A stretch of 64,000 nt of DNA from Blautia sp. (GTDB lineage Bacteria > Bacillota > Clostridia > Lachnospirales > Lachnospiraceae): positions 1-64,000 of the forward strand of contig JALEJS010000035.1 of NCBI GenBank assembly GCA_022769545.1. The letters run 5' to 3'. The position numbers and the translations under genes are program-made. Positions 49,860 to 58,852 of the stretch are shown piece after piece. The first letter of the stretch is position 1. The number at the start of each line of letters is the position of its first letter. The notes beneath the pieces were generated by a model. The model worked only from the letters and a program-made list of their open reading frames with translations. It was not told the DNA's origin and ran no database searches.

Positions 49860-50837
49860 ATGAAGACCAGTGAGATAACGATTATCGGTGCTGCGATTCT
49901 GGATGTGCTGGTATCTCCGGCAGATCCCGGTGTATTTCAGAGCGGATCATCGCCGGCGGACCGGATTTCCATGAGCTTTGGCGGAGATGCTCTGAATGAG
50001 GCGATGGTCCTTTCTCATCTGGGAAAAGGAGTGCAGCTGCAGACGGTGCTGGGAGATGATATGCAGGGGGAAATGATCCGAAGGAAATGCGAAGAACTGG
50101 GGATTTCCCTGCCGGAGTCCTGTGTGAGAGACGCACTGCGTACCGGTATCAATGTAGTGCTGGTTCAGCCGGGTGGGGAAAGATGCTTTCTCACAGACCG
50201 GGGCGGTTCTCTGCGAAGACTCACGATGGAAGATCTGGAACTGCAGTTTCCCCGAAGTACAAAGGTGGTGAGCTTTGCCAGTATTTTTGTTTTTCCGGAG
50301 CTTGGCAGCCATCAGCTGGCAGAAATTTTCTCTGCGGCAAAACAGCAGGGAAAAATTGTCTGTGCAGATATGACAAAAAGAAAAAATCAGGAACGGCCGG
50401 AAGACATGGCAGAAGCATTGAGATATGTGGATTATCTTCTGCCAAATGAGGAGGAAGCCTGTCTTTTTACCGGCTGTGCGGGCGCAGAAGAGGCTGCAGA
50501 AGCACTGCTGGCGGCAGGCGTGGGAACGGTTGTCATGAAGCTGGGAAGCAGGGGATGCCTGGTGGCTTCCAAAAAGGAAACATATCGGATCCCCGCAGTT
50601 CCGGATGTGAAATGTGTGGATACCACCGGAGCCGGAGACAGCTTTGCTGCAGGTTTCTTATTTGGACTGTCAGAGGACTGGGAGGTTCGCAGATGTGCAG
50701 AATTCGCAAATGTGTGCGGGGCCGGTGCGGTGACGCAGCTGGGAGCTGCCGCATGGTGTGAATCGGGAATGGATAAGATAACAGGAAAAGCCGGAGAACT
50801 GTTCCGGAAATTTATGGGAGTGTCGCAAATTAACTGA
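49860..50837 (+). CDS. PfkB-family carbohydrate kinase
   Basis: A 325-residue ribokinase-like kinase. The first signature lies around SFGGDALNEAMVLSHLGKG and the second, with the catalytic base, is DTTGAGDSFAAGFLFGL. The middle LLPNEEEACLFTG is the conserved NE-x-E region. Substrate cannot be read from the sequence; sugar or nucleoside kinases share these motifs. I take ATG 49860, which has GGAG at ten bases, over 49839, which would lie inside the upstream gene. Confidence 0.88.
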   Translation: MKTSEITIIGAAILDVLVSPADPGVFQSGSSPADRISMSFGGDALNEAMVLSHLGKGVQLQTVLGDDMQGEMIRRKCEELGISLPESCVRDALRTGINVVLVQPGGERCFLTDRGGSLRRLTMEDLELQFPRSTKVVSFASIFVFPELGSHQLAEIFSAAKQQGKIVCADMTKRKNQERPEDMAEALRYVDYLLPNEEEACLFTGCAGAEEAAEALLAAGVGTVVMKLGSRGCLVASKKETYRIPAVPDVKCVDTTGAGDSFAAGFLFGLSEDWEVRRCAEFANVCGAGAVTQLGAAAWCESGMDKITGKAGELFRKFMGVSQIN

Positions 50838-50904
50838 TCAGGCAGTTATATCAGCGAGACTCCCTCGTTTTTCTATGAAATAAAAAGGACGCACAGGAAG
50901 ACGG

Positions 50905-51555
50905 TTACGGCAGGATGCTTTCCAGCTTTTCCAGAAGATCTGAGATCATGCAGCCGATGGTTTCCGTGTGGACAAAATCCGTGATATTTTTGTCTACAAG
51001 AATCTGGGTCTGTGCGGGAAAATCTTCATCGGCATCCCAGAAGATCATCTGCATGGAAATACGGGGGAAAATTTCAAACTGGTACGGCACATCTCCGCGG
51101 GAAAGGCGAATTCCCCCAAGCTTTTGGCAGGCAGCGTCCAGCTCACGGGTTTTTCCGGTGAACTTACGGGAAAAGGGGACCAGGAGAGGATCCGGTGTCT
51201 GCTGGCGGTATCCGTGACCCTCCAGAGATTCGAAAGGGACCCAGATCCCGGAAAGCTGCGCCTGTTCCCGGACATAGTGAAGCAGATGATAAACAGACAT
51301 GCATTCGTTAAAATACAGGTCTGACTGCCAACCGTCCGGAGCTTCTTTTTCCAGAAGGCCGTCGGCAAGTCTCAGACGGTACAATTCATAAAGGTAGGGA
51401 ATATACAGGTATTGAGAATCATATTTCAGATGAAGTGTTCCGGCGGCGGGGGCCGGGTCATAGCCGGTAAAGCTGGTCGTCCACTGTTCGGCCAGGGCTT
51501 CGTGTACGGAGAAACGATAGCCGCGGTTCAGGTAAGCGTGATAGCTGATGCTCAT
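50905..51555 (-). CDS. DUF3786 domain protein
   Basis: A 216-residue soluble protein. The C-terminal part (QMIFWDADEDFPAQTQILVDKN, then HTETIGCM) matches the typical DUF3786 pattern of a WxGDEEFPP-like strand and a helix with TE. No catalytic motif or membrane segment. The true start is ATG 51555 after AAAGAAGGAATT; the ORF track extends 72 residues upstream through non-coding sequence. It stands alone on this strand. DUF3786 proteins are often met near corrinoid or anaerobic redox genes, but nothing here indicates that. Confidence 0.75.
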   Translation of the reverse strand: MSISYHAYLNRGYRFSVHEALAEQWTTSFTGYDPAPAAGTLHLKYDSQYLYIPYLYELYRLRLADGLLEKEAPDGWQSDLYFNECMSVYHLLHYVREQAQLSGIWVPFESLEGHGYRQQTPDPLLVPFSRKFTGKTRELDAACQKLGGIRLSRGDVPYQFEIFPRISMQMIFWDADEDFPAQTQILVDKNITDFVHTETIGCMISDLLEKLESILP

Positions 51556-51726
51556 GAGGAATTCCTTCTTTCGGTGATTTACATTCATATGTAATTTTAT
51601 TATACTATGAGCCAGGGGACAAATAAACATAAAATACATGCCTGCATATGTTTTTGTGTCTATCTTATTTGTCGGGCAACTCATACAATAAAAAGCAATG
51701 AAAGAAAAGCCGGGGGAGGAAGGATC

Positions 51727-52005
51727 ATGGAAATCGCAGAGATGCTGGATGAACTGAAAGGAAAAGCACATCAGGACGAAAAACTGCGCAGAGAGCTGCT
51801 GGAAACACGGCAGGAGAAAAATCCGCTGACGGCATTTTGCGCAAAGTGCCGTCAGCTGGGATATCCGGTGTATGAAATGGATCTGATCGGTGCGGGAGAA
51901 GAATTTTATGCGGCAATGAAACGCAGCACCAATGGCGGCGGAGAAAATTCTCCTATGCTGGAGGGAGAGGATGACTTTTATGAACTGTTTTTCGCAGGAC
52001 TGTGA
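51727..52005 (+). CDS. Small Nif11-like protein
   Basis: A 92-residue acidic protein beginning MEIAEMLDELKGKAHQDEKLRRELLETR and with CAKCRQLGYPVYEMDLI in the middle, which recalls the Nif11 domain (two helices, then a G-Y/F segment before an acidic helix). Nif11-like proteins include leader regions of RiPP precursors, but this one ends EGEDDFYELFFAGL without a Gly-Gly site or obvious Ser/Thr/Cys-rich core. GGGGGAGGAAGG precedes ATG 51727. It overlaps the next gene by 26 bases. Assignment is by general pattern and is tentative. Confidence 0.6.
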   Translation: MEIAEMLDELKGKAHQDEKLRRELLETRQEKNPLTAFCAKCRQLGYPVYEMDLIGAGEEFYAAMKRSTNGGGENSPMLEGEDDFYELFFAGL

Positions 52006-52975
52006 GAACGCAAAGCAGGACGTGGATCGGGAGGCAAATCAGCTGGAAGCGTTTTACCGCCTTTCCCTGCTTATTGAACAGAAGCAGTTTGAGCTGGTGT
52101 GTGAAGAAGGAAAATGTCGTCTGGTATATATGATGAACGATGCGGCGGAAAGCTTTCTCGTATTTCAGAACTTCCGCATAAAAGGAAGATATGAGCCGGA
52201 TTTTTCCGGGACACCGGAAATCTGGCTGGAGCTGGGAGAGAACCATTATATTCTGGCGGTGCGCCAGGGGCCGGATAATGTTTTTACCATCTGTTTTGAA
52301 AATCTGGAGGTGGAGGATCATTTCTATAATTATGGAGAAATCGGCCATTTCTGGGTAAAAGGGTATGAATATCTGCGGCAGCTGGAGTATCGTCTGGCGA
52401 TTCTTAGGGACAAGTGCTGCTATCTGGGGGAGGAGGCGGCTTCGGATGAGGAGCGCCGCCTGGCGAAAATGGCAGATTTTCCTCCGCTTCAATGCTATCC
52501 TGCGGTACCGGACCGATACCGGAACATTCCCGATGACCCGTGGTATGTAGAGCGGGATACGATTCTGGAATACCGGAGACTGGCGGCACAGGCGGGAGAC
52601 CGAAGCCTGGAGCGGATATTGAAACGATATGAGAAAAGGCCTTCTGCGGGAAGGGCGAAAAAGATTGCGCGGATGCTCAGAAGGAACGCGCATGGAAAAA
52701 CGGTGGATCTTCTGGCGGAAAAGCTGCGGCAGGCGGCAGCGATCTATCCGGATCGATCCTTCGGAACGGTGCAGGATACAGAATATCAGAAACTGTGGGA
52801 GATGGGAAAGGCCGAGCAGGAACGGCTTCAGAAGGCAGGCATTCATGCAGAGCTTTTGCGGGAGGAGCCGTTTGTCCGGGCAAGGGATTCTGTCACCTAC
52901 CAGGTCTATCTGATGATCTGGAAAAAAGGACCGGTGAACCGGAGGGTGACCGTGCTGCCTCTGAACAGATCGTAA
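51980..52975 (+). CDS. DUF3878-like protein
   Basis: A 331-residue soluble protein whose first half is beta-rich (KCRLVYMMNDAAESFLVFQNF, WLELGENHYILAVRQGPDNVFTICFENLEV) and whose second half is helical and basic. I associate it with the DUF3878 family of Clostridia, with moderate confidence. ATG 51980 is preferred because GGAGGGAGAGG lies before it. Both neighbours are co-directional: the Nif11-like gene overlaps its start, and the FliB-like gene follows 57 bases later. Function unknown. Confidence 0.55.
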   Translation: MNCFSQDCENAKQDVDREANQLEAFYRLSLLIEQKQFELVCEEGKCRLVYMMNDAAESFLVFQNFRIKGRYEPDFSGTPEIWLELGENHYILAVRQGPDNVFTICFENLEVEDHFYNYGEIGHFWVKGYEYLRQLEYRLAILRDKCCYLGEEAASDEERRLAKMADFPPLQCYPAVPDRYRNIPDDPWYVERDTILEYRRLAAQAGDRSLERILKRYEKRPSAGRAKKIARMLRRNAHGKTVDLLAEKLRQAAAIYPDRSFGTVQDTEYQKLWEMGKAEQERLQKAGIHAELLREEPFVRARDSVTYQVYLMIWKKGPVNRRVTVLPLNRS

Positions 52976-53031
52976 AAGATGTCTGCCGTAAGACGGAGAG
53001 ACTGACAGAAAAGACAGAAAGGACAGAAAAA

Positions 53032-54156
53032 ATGCTGTATACATTTCCGGATTATTATAAAGAATTTCACTGCACGGCAGATCAGTGTGAGGATACCTGC
53101 TGCGCCGGATGGCAGATCGTGATCGATCCGGGGGCGCAGAAATACTACCGGGGAATGCTTCGGGAAAACAGAAGGCGGAGAAAGGAAAAGCGGATCACAC
53201 CGGATTTTGCCGGAAGACTGAAAAAGGGTATCGACTGGAAGAACGGGATATTTTGTCAGAATGAAGAGAAGCGCTGTGCGTTTTTGAATGACCGCAACCT
53301 CTGTGATCTGTACACGAATCTGGGAGAAAAGAGTCTGTGCAGGACCTGCCGGCGATATCCCCGCCATGTGGAGGAATTTGAGAATGTACGCGAGGTGACG
53401 CTGTCGGTATCCTGTCCGGAAGTGGCCGCTCTTTTGATGAACCGGCAGACACCGGTTACCTTTTTTTCGGTGGAGCGGGACGGGGAAGAGGAATTCGATG
53501 ACTTTGATCCGTTTTTGTATTCTCTGCTTGAGGACGGCAGAGAGGTCTTATATGAGATTCTGCAGGACCGGAGCCGCCCGGTGGACGTCAGGATATCCAG
53601 AGCACTGAACCTGGCAAAAGAACTTCAGCGGTGTGTGGATGAGGATGCGCTTTTTTCCGGACAGGAGGTACTGGCGGCCTATCGTACCGCGCAGGAAACG
53701 GCGCCTCTGCGTCATCTGAAATCGCCTTTTGATTTTTCGAGAAAGATGACAGGACTTGCGTATCGGCTGGAGCGTTTGCGGGATGACTGGGAAAATTTCC
53801 TGCGGGAAAGCATGTATCTTCTCTATGGAAAGGGAGAGACACAGTACCGGAGGAGCCGGACAGAATTTATCAGGTGGATGGAAGAATACAGGCCTGATTA
53901 CGAAATCTGCCGGGAACAGCTGCTGGTTTATTTTATTTCCGCCTATTTCTGCGGGGCCGTTTACGACGGGCGGATTGTGAAAAAAGTCCGGATGGCTGTG
54001 GCGAGTGTCTTTCTTCTGCAGGAATTCTGGATGGCCTGCTGGCTGAAAAACGGAAAAAACCTGAACATACAGGATATGACGGAAATTGTATACCGCTATT
54101 CCAGAGAACTGGAGCACTCCGACGAAAACCTGGAGCAGATGGAAAGGATGCTGTGA
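53032..54156 (+). CDS. fliB: FliB-like flagellin lysine-N-methylase family protein
   Basis: A 374-residue protein starting MLYTFPDYYKEFHCTADQC with the conserved cysteine set of FliB: CTADQCEDTCCAGW near residues 15-27, then CAFLND..LCDLYTNLGEKSLCRTCRRYPR. In Salmonella, FliB methylates lysines of flagellin; the cysteines probably bind an iron-sulfur cluster. No flagellin or flagellar gene is present in the window, so the target here is open. The start is fixed by AGAAAGGAC before ATG 53032; the track start at 52795 lies inside the preceding gene. Frequently found in Clostridia. Confidence 0.8.
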   Translation: MLYTFPDYYKEFHCTADQCEDTCCAGWQIVIDPGAQKYYRGMLRENRRRRKEKRITPDFAGRLKKGIDWKNGIFCQNEEKRCAFLNDRNLCDLYTNLGEKSLCRTCRRYPRHVEEFENVREVTLSVSCPEVAALLMNRQTPVTFFSVERDGEEEFDDFDPFLYSLLEDGREVLYEILQDRSRPVDVRISRALNLAKELQRCVDEDALFSGQEVLAAYRTAQETAPLRHLKSPFDFSRKMTGLAYRLERLRDDWENFLRESMYLLYGKGETQYRRSRTEFIRWMEEYRPDYEICREQLLVYFISAYFCGAVYDGRIVKKVRMAVASVFLLQEFWMACWLKNGKNLNIQDMTEIVYRYSRELEHSDENLEQMERML

Positions 54157-54176
54157 CAATTTCCGGTGTTCCCGGG

Positions 54177-54205
54177 TTGCAAGATTGCAAAGAAACGATT
54201 AAAAT
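54177..54205 (+). promoter_or_regulatory. Promoter of the CDP-sugar/polysaccharide operon
   Basis: TTGCAA (54177-54182) and TAAAAT (54200-54205), spacer 17 bases, 34 bases before the ATG of rfbF. The genes to the window end follow without a visible terminator. Confidence 0.7.
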
Positions 54206-54239
54206 AGAGCCTATAAGACAGGAACAAAGGAGAAGTTGG

Positions 54240-55016
54240 ATGAAGGTTGTTATTCTTGCCGGCGGTTTTGGCACAAGAATCAGTGAAGAAAGTCATCTGA
54301 AGCCGAAACCCATGATCGAAATCGGGGAAAAGCCGATACTGTGGCATATTATGAAAATCTATTCCCATTACGGATTCAATGAATTTGTGGTATGCTGCGG
54401 TTATAAGCAGCATGTCATAAAGGAATGGTTTGCGGATTACTATCTGCATAACAGTGATATCACCTTTGATTTTACACAGGAAGACAAAATGATCGTACAC
54501 AATACGGCGCTGGAGCCCTGGAAAGTCACACTGGTGGATACGGGTCTGAATACCATGACCGGCGGCCGCATCCGACGGGTGAGAAATTATCTGGGCGAGG
54601 AGCCGTTTATGCTTACCTATGGGGACGGTGTTGCGGATGTGGATATCCGGGCACTGCTGAAGTTCCACCGGGAACATGGACAGATGGCAACGATCACTTC
54701 CGTGCAGCCGGGGGGCCGTTTCGGAACACTGGATATTCTGGAGGACGGAACCATCACCAACTTCCGTGAGAAGAAAAAGGACGACGGCGGCTGGATCAAT
54801 GCCGGCTTCATGGTGCTGGAGCCGGAGATCATGGATCTGATTGACGGAGATGATACTGTGTTTGAGAAAAAACCGCTGGAGGAAGCGGCCAGAAGGGGCC
54901 AGCTGAATACATACAAGCACAGAGGATTCTGGCAGTGTATGGATACCCTGCGGGAAAAAGAACAGCTGGAAGCAATGTGGAACAGCGGAACAGCACCCTG
55001 GAAGATCTGGGACTGA
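54240..55016 (+). CDS. rfbF: Glucose-1-phosphate cytidylyltransferase
   Basis: The 258-residue enzyme makes CDP-glucose from CTP and glucose-1-phosphate. MKVVILAGGFGTRISEESHLKPKPM is the nucleotide-binding start and YGDGVADVDI the metal site; QPGGRFGTLDI and WINAGFMVLEPE are typical of RfbF. The real start is 54240 behind AAAGGAG; the 29 extra residues of the ORF track overlap the promoter. It is the first step of CDP-3,6-dideoxyhexose synthesis and begins the operon. Confidence 0.95.
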   Translation: MKVVILAGGFGTRISEESHLKPKPMIEIGEKPILWHIMKIYSHYGFNEFVVCCGYKQHVIKEWFADYYLHNSDITFDFTQEDKMIVHNTALEPWKVTLVDTGLNTMTGGRIRRVRNYLGEEPFMLTYGDGVADVDIRALLKFHREHGQMATITSVQPGGRFGTLDILEDGTITNFREKKKDDGGWINAGFMVLEPEIMDLIDGDDTVFEKKPLEEAARRGQLNTYKHRGFWQCMDTLREKEQLEAMWNSGTAPWKIWD

Positions 55017-55053
55017 AAAGACAGCAGCCGAAGAATATCGGGAGAAAAGAAGA

Positions 55054-56109
55054 ATGAATCTTGATTTTTATAAAGGAAAACGTGTTTTAATTACCGGGCA
55101 TACCGGATTTAAGGGGACCTGGCTGACGAAAATGCTGGTAATGGCAGGAGCCAAAGTGACCGGCTACAGCAGCGGTGTTCCCACAGATCCCAGCCTGTTT
55201 GTGCTTTCCGACATGGATAAGCAGATGGATTCTGTCGTGGGCGATGTGCGGGATCTGGCACATCTGCGGGAAGTGTTTGAGAAAGTAAGGCCGGAAATCG
55301 TCTTTCACCTGGCTGCGCAGCCCATCGTGAGAGACTCCTACAAGGATCCGGTCTATACATATGAGACCAATGTGATGGGAACGGTAAATGTTCTGGAATG
55401 CGTCCGTCAGACGGACTGTGTGAGATCTTTTCTGAATGTGACAACCGATAAGGTATACGAGAACCGCGAATGGGAGTGGGGATACCGGGAAACGGATCCT
55501 CTGGATGGTTTTGATCCGTACAGCAACAGCAAATCCTGTTCGGAGCTGGTGACCCACAGCTATAAAAACTCCTTTTTTGCGGACGGGAAAGTGGCGGTTT
55601 CCACGGCAAGAGCGGGAAATGTGATCGGGGGTGGCGATTTTGCCAACGACCGTATCATTCCGGACTGTGTCCGGGCAGCACAGGAGGGAATCCCCATTCC
55701 TGTGAGAAATCCTCATTCTACGAGGCCCTTCCAGCATGTTCTGGAACCGCTGGGGGCGTACCTGATGATCGCCGAAAAGCAGTACGAGGACGGAAAATAC
55801 GCCGGATATTACAATGTGGGACCGGATGAATGCGACTGTGTCACGACCGGTGAGCTGGTGGAACTGTTCTGCCGCATCTGGGGCGGAGGGCAGACCTGGG
55901 AAGATCATTTTGCAGGCGGTCCCCACGAAGCGAATTTTCTGAAGCTGGACTGCTCAAGGATGAAACATACATTTGGGTGGAGACCCACCTGGGGGATCAC
56001 GCAGGCGGTAGAAAAAACCATTCAGTGGTCCAGGGCATGGCTGGCCGGAGAGGACGTGAACCGGGTGATGGAGGAGCAGATCCGGGAGTATATGACCGAA
56101 GCCAGATAA
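55054..56109 (+). CDS. rfbG: CDP-glucose 4,6-dehydratase
   Basis: A 351-residue short-chain dehydrogenase. NAD motif GHTGFKGTW, active-site threonine in NVTTDKVYEN, and YSNSKSCSEL with the Tyr-x3-Lys pair. RPFQHVLEPLGAYL and CDCVTTGELV are usual for RfbG. It converts CDP-glucose to CDP-4-keto-6-deoxyglucose, the substrate of RfbH. It follows rfbF by 37 bases. Confidence 0.95.
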   Translation: MNLDFYKGKRVLITGHTGFKGTWLTKMLVMAGAKVTGYSSGVPTDPSLFVLSDMDKQMDSVVGDVRDLAHLREVFEKVRPEIVFHLAAQPIVRDSYKDPVYTYETNVMGTVNVLECVRQTDCVRSFLNVTTDKVYENREWEWGYRETDPLDGFDPYSNSKSCSELVTHSYKNSFFADGKVAVSTARAGNVIGGGDFANDRIIPDCVRAAQEGIPIPVRNPHSTRPFQHVLEPLGAYLMIAEKQYEDGKYAGYYNVGPDECDCVTTGELVELFCRIWGGGQTWEDHFAGGPHEANFLKLDCSRMKHTFGWRPTWGITQAVEKTIQWSRAWLAGEDVNRVMEEQIREYMTEAR

Positions 56110-56143
56110 AAAGCAGAATAATGAAGAAACAAGGAGACAGGAA

Positions 56144-57484
56144 ATGTTTGAGAATATGACGGAGCAGCAGGTGAAGGAGCAGATCCTTCAGTCAGTGGCT
56201 GCTTATTGCGATAAATACCACAATCAGGAAAAACCGTTTCAGGAAGGGGACAGAATTCCGTATGCTTCCCGTGTTTACGACCATGAAGAGATGGTGAATC
56301 TGGTGGATTCCGCACTGGAATTCTGGCTGACGGCCGGAAGATATGCGGATCAGTTCGAAAAGGAATTTGCAAAGTATCTGGGAATCCGCTTCTGTTCCCT
56401 GGTTAATTCCGGTTCCTCCGCCAATCTGCTGGCGTTTATGACCCTGACCTCCCCGCTTCTGAAGGAACGTCAGATCCTTCCGGGGGATGAGGTGATCACC
56501 GTGGCGGCAGGATTTCCGACTACCGTGGCGCCTGCGATCCAGTATGGTGCGGTGCCTGTTTTTGTGGATGTGAGCATCCCGCAGTACAATATCGATCCGG
56601 AGAAGCTGGAAGCAGCCGTATCCGAAAAGACGAAAGCGGTAATGCTTGCACATACCCTGGGAAATCCGTTTGATCTGAAGACCGTAAAGGATTTCTGCAA
56701 AAAATATAATCTGTGGCTTGTGGAGGACAACTGCGATGCGCTGGGTTCCCGCTACATCATCGACGGTGAAGAAAAACTGACCGGAACCATAGGGGACATC
56801 GGAACCTCCAGCTTTTATCCGCCGCATCATATGACAATGGGAGAGGGCGGGGCTGTCTATACCGACAATCCCCTCCTTCATAAAATCATCCGTTCGCTGC
56901 GTGACTGGGGACGGGACTGTGTCTGCCCCTCCGGACGGGATAACCTGTGCGGTCACCGTTTTGACCGGCAGTATGGAGAGCTGCCACTGGGATATGATCA
57001 TAAATATGTATATTCCCATTTCGGCTACAATCTCAAGGCAACGGAAATGCAGGCGGCGGTGGGCTGTGCACAGCTGAAAAAGTTCCCGGGATTTGTACAG
57101 AAAAGACGCCATAATTTTGATCGGCTGAGAAAGGGTCTGGAGGGCTGTGAAAAGAGCTACATTCTTCCGGAGCCCTGTGAAAATTCCACGCCAAGCTGGT
57201 TCGGGTTCCTGATCACCTGCCGGGAGGGTGTGGACCGCAATCAGGTGGTGCAGTACATCGAGAGCAGAGGTGTTCAGACCAGGATGCTGTTTGCAGGAAA
57301 TCTCACGAAGCATCCCTGCTTTGACCAGATGCGGGAAAAGGGAACCGGCTACCGGGTTGCCGGAAGCCTTGAAAATACAGACCGGATCATGACAGATACC
57401 TTCTGGGTGGGCGTGTATCCGGGAATGACGGATGAGAAGATTGATTATATGGCGAAGGTGATCAGAGAAGCAGCGGCACTCTGA
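56144..57484 (+). CDS. rfbH: CDP-4-dehydro-6-deoxyglucose 3-dehydratase (E1)
   Basis: A 446-residue member of the aminotransferase fold with the mark of E1 enzymes: the PLP lysine is replaced by histidine in YPPHHMTMGEGG, so it uses PMP for dehydration. The four cysteines of the [2Fe-2S] cluster are visible: one in EDNCDALGS, then DCVCPSGRDNLC, in the spacing C-X61-C-X-C-X7-C, close to the Yersinia enzyme. It removes the 3-hydroxyl to yield CDP-4-keto-3,6-dideoxyglucose with a separate reductase. No reductase (E3) gene is in the window, so electrons come from elsewhere. Confidence 0.94.
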   Translation: MFENMTEQQVKEQILQSVAAYCDKYHNQEKPFQEGDRIPYASRVYDHEEMVNLVDSALEFWLTAGRYADQFEKEFAKYLGIRFCSLVNSGSSANLLAFMTLTSPLLKERQILPGDEVITVAAGFPTTVAPAIQYGAVPVFVDVSIPQYNIDPEKLEAAVSEKTKAVMLAHTLGNPFDLKTVKDFCKKYNLWLVEDNCDALGSRYIIDGEEKLTGTIGDIGTSSFYPPHHMTMGEGGAVYTDNPLLHKIIRSLRDWGRDCVCPSGRDNLCGHRFDRQYGELPLGYDHKYVYSHFGYNLKATEMQAAVGCAQLKKFPGFVQKRRHNFDRLRKGLEGCEKSYILPEPCENSTPSWFGFLITCREGVDRNQVVQYIESRGVQTRMLFAGNLTKHPCFDQMREKGTGYRVAGSLENTDRIMTDTFWVGVYPGMTDEKIDYMAKVIREAAAL

Positions 57485-57499
57485 GCCTGGAGGAAAGAC

Positions 57500-58852
57500 A
57501 TGATATTTGACGAAAAACTGCGCTGGTACGGATTCTGGACGGTGGACCGTCTGCAAAAAGGCGGAATCACCAGAAAATATTATGAGGAGATTCGCGAAAG
57601 CTTCCGGGAGGGAACCTCCGTGGAAAAGACGCAGGAAAAGCTGCAGAAGCTGATCGCACATGCAGTAAAAACGACGGAGTTCTATAAGGACTTTGATGAG
57701 AACACTCCTCTGGAGCAGCTTCCGGTGGTGAATAAGGATACCTTCCGCAGCAATTATGAGGCAATGACTTCCGCGGCATACCGGGATGCGAAGGACAACC
57801 GGATCATGTGCACCAGCGGCTCGACGGGCACGCCCCTTTCCATGGTTCAGAACCGGGATAAAATCGATCACAATACGGCAGCCAGCATTTTCCTTGGCGC
57901 GGTGGGCGGCTTTTACATCGGTATGAAGGAAGCCTTTATCCGCGTGTGGGTAAACAATGTGAAAAAAAGCAGGCTTCAGCTGCTGGCGGAAAACCTGATC
58001 ATGGTGGACAGCTCTTCCATGGATGATGAGGCTCTGGGGAAAATCTTTTCTATGATCGAAAAAAAGAAAGTGAAATGTCTTGTGGGATATTCCTCTGCAC
58101 TGGGAGAATTGAGCCGTTATATTTCCAGATATCAGATTGATACCTCGAAATGCAGGGTGCGTTCCATTCTGCCGATTTCCGAAGCCATGCCGGTCAGTGT
58201 CCGGAAGGCTCTGAAAGAGCAGTTCCGCTGTCCGGTGAGAGCCTGGTATTCCAATGAAGAAAACGGTATTATGGGAATTCAGAATCCGGATGACGAGGGA
58301 TATCATATCGACACCGAAAGCTATTATTACGAGATCCTGAAGCTGGACCGTGATGAGCCTGCGCAGCCGGGAGAGCTGGGAAGAATTGTGATCACCGATC
58401 TTTACAATTACGCATTTCCCATCCTGCGGTATGACAACGGGGATCTGGCAATTGCCCGGAAAAAGGAAAAAAACGGGCGTTACAAGCTGTATCTTACAGA
58501 ACTGTACGGCCGCAGGAGTGATATGATCTACGACTGCGACGGAAATGCACTCACTCCGTATATCATCACCAATAACCTGTGGGATGTGGAGGGTGTGGCA
58601 CAGTTCCGTTTTATTCAGGAGGATGTGACGAAATATACGCTCTGGCTCAACGGAGACCGGGAAAAGATGAATGTGGACAATATCCGGGAGCGGATTCTTC
58701 CTTATCTGGGGGACCGCGCGGAGCTGAGTATTGAATTTGTGGATGAAATTCCGGTCCTGAATTCGGGAAAGAGAAAATATATTGAAAACCGCTGTGCGAA
58801 GTATCGTGTTCCGACTGCATCGGACGGGGCAGAGATTGCCCGGAAGGTATGA
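57500..58852 (+). CDS. PaaK/CapK-like adenylate-forming protein 1
   Basis: A 450-residue phenylacetate-CoA-ligase-like protein with the AMP-binding loop CTSGSTGTPLSM, AWYSNEENGIMG (the E of the motif), and GELGRIVITDLYNYAFPILRYDNGD. CapK-type proteins occur in many capsule and O-antigen operons, where they are thought to activate an acyl or amino-acid group for transfer. It resembles the 60115 gene in length and motif order. RBS CTGGAGGAAAG. It overlaps the flippase start by four bases. Confidence 0.85.
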   Translation: MIFDEKLRWYGFWTVDRLQKGGITRKYYEEIRESFREGTSVEKTQEKLQKLIAHAVKTTEFYKDFDENTPLEQLPVVNKDTFRSNYEAMTSAAYRDAKDNRIMCTSGSTGTPLSMVQNRDKIDHNTAASIFLGAVGGFYIGMKEAFIRVWVNNVKKSRLQLLAENLIMVDSSSMDDEALGKIFSMIEKKKVKCLVGYSSALGELSRYISRYQIDTSKCRVRSILPISEAMPVSVRKALKEQFRCPVRAWYSNEENGIMGIQNPDDEGYHIDTESYYYEILKLDRDEPAQPGELGRIVITDLYNYAFPILRYDNGDLAIARKKEKNGRYKLYLTELYGRRSDMIYDCDGNALTPYIITNNLWDVEGVAQFRFIQEDVTKYTLWLNGDREKMNVDNIRERILPYLGDRAELSIEFVDEIPVLNSGKRKYIENRCAKYRVPTASDGAEIARKV

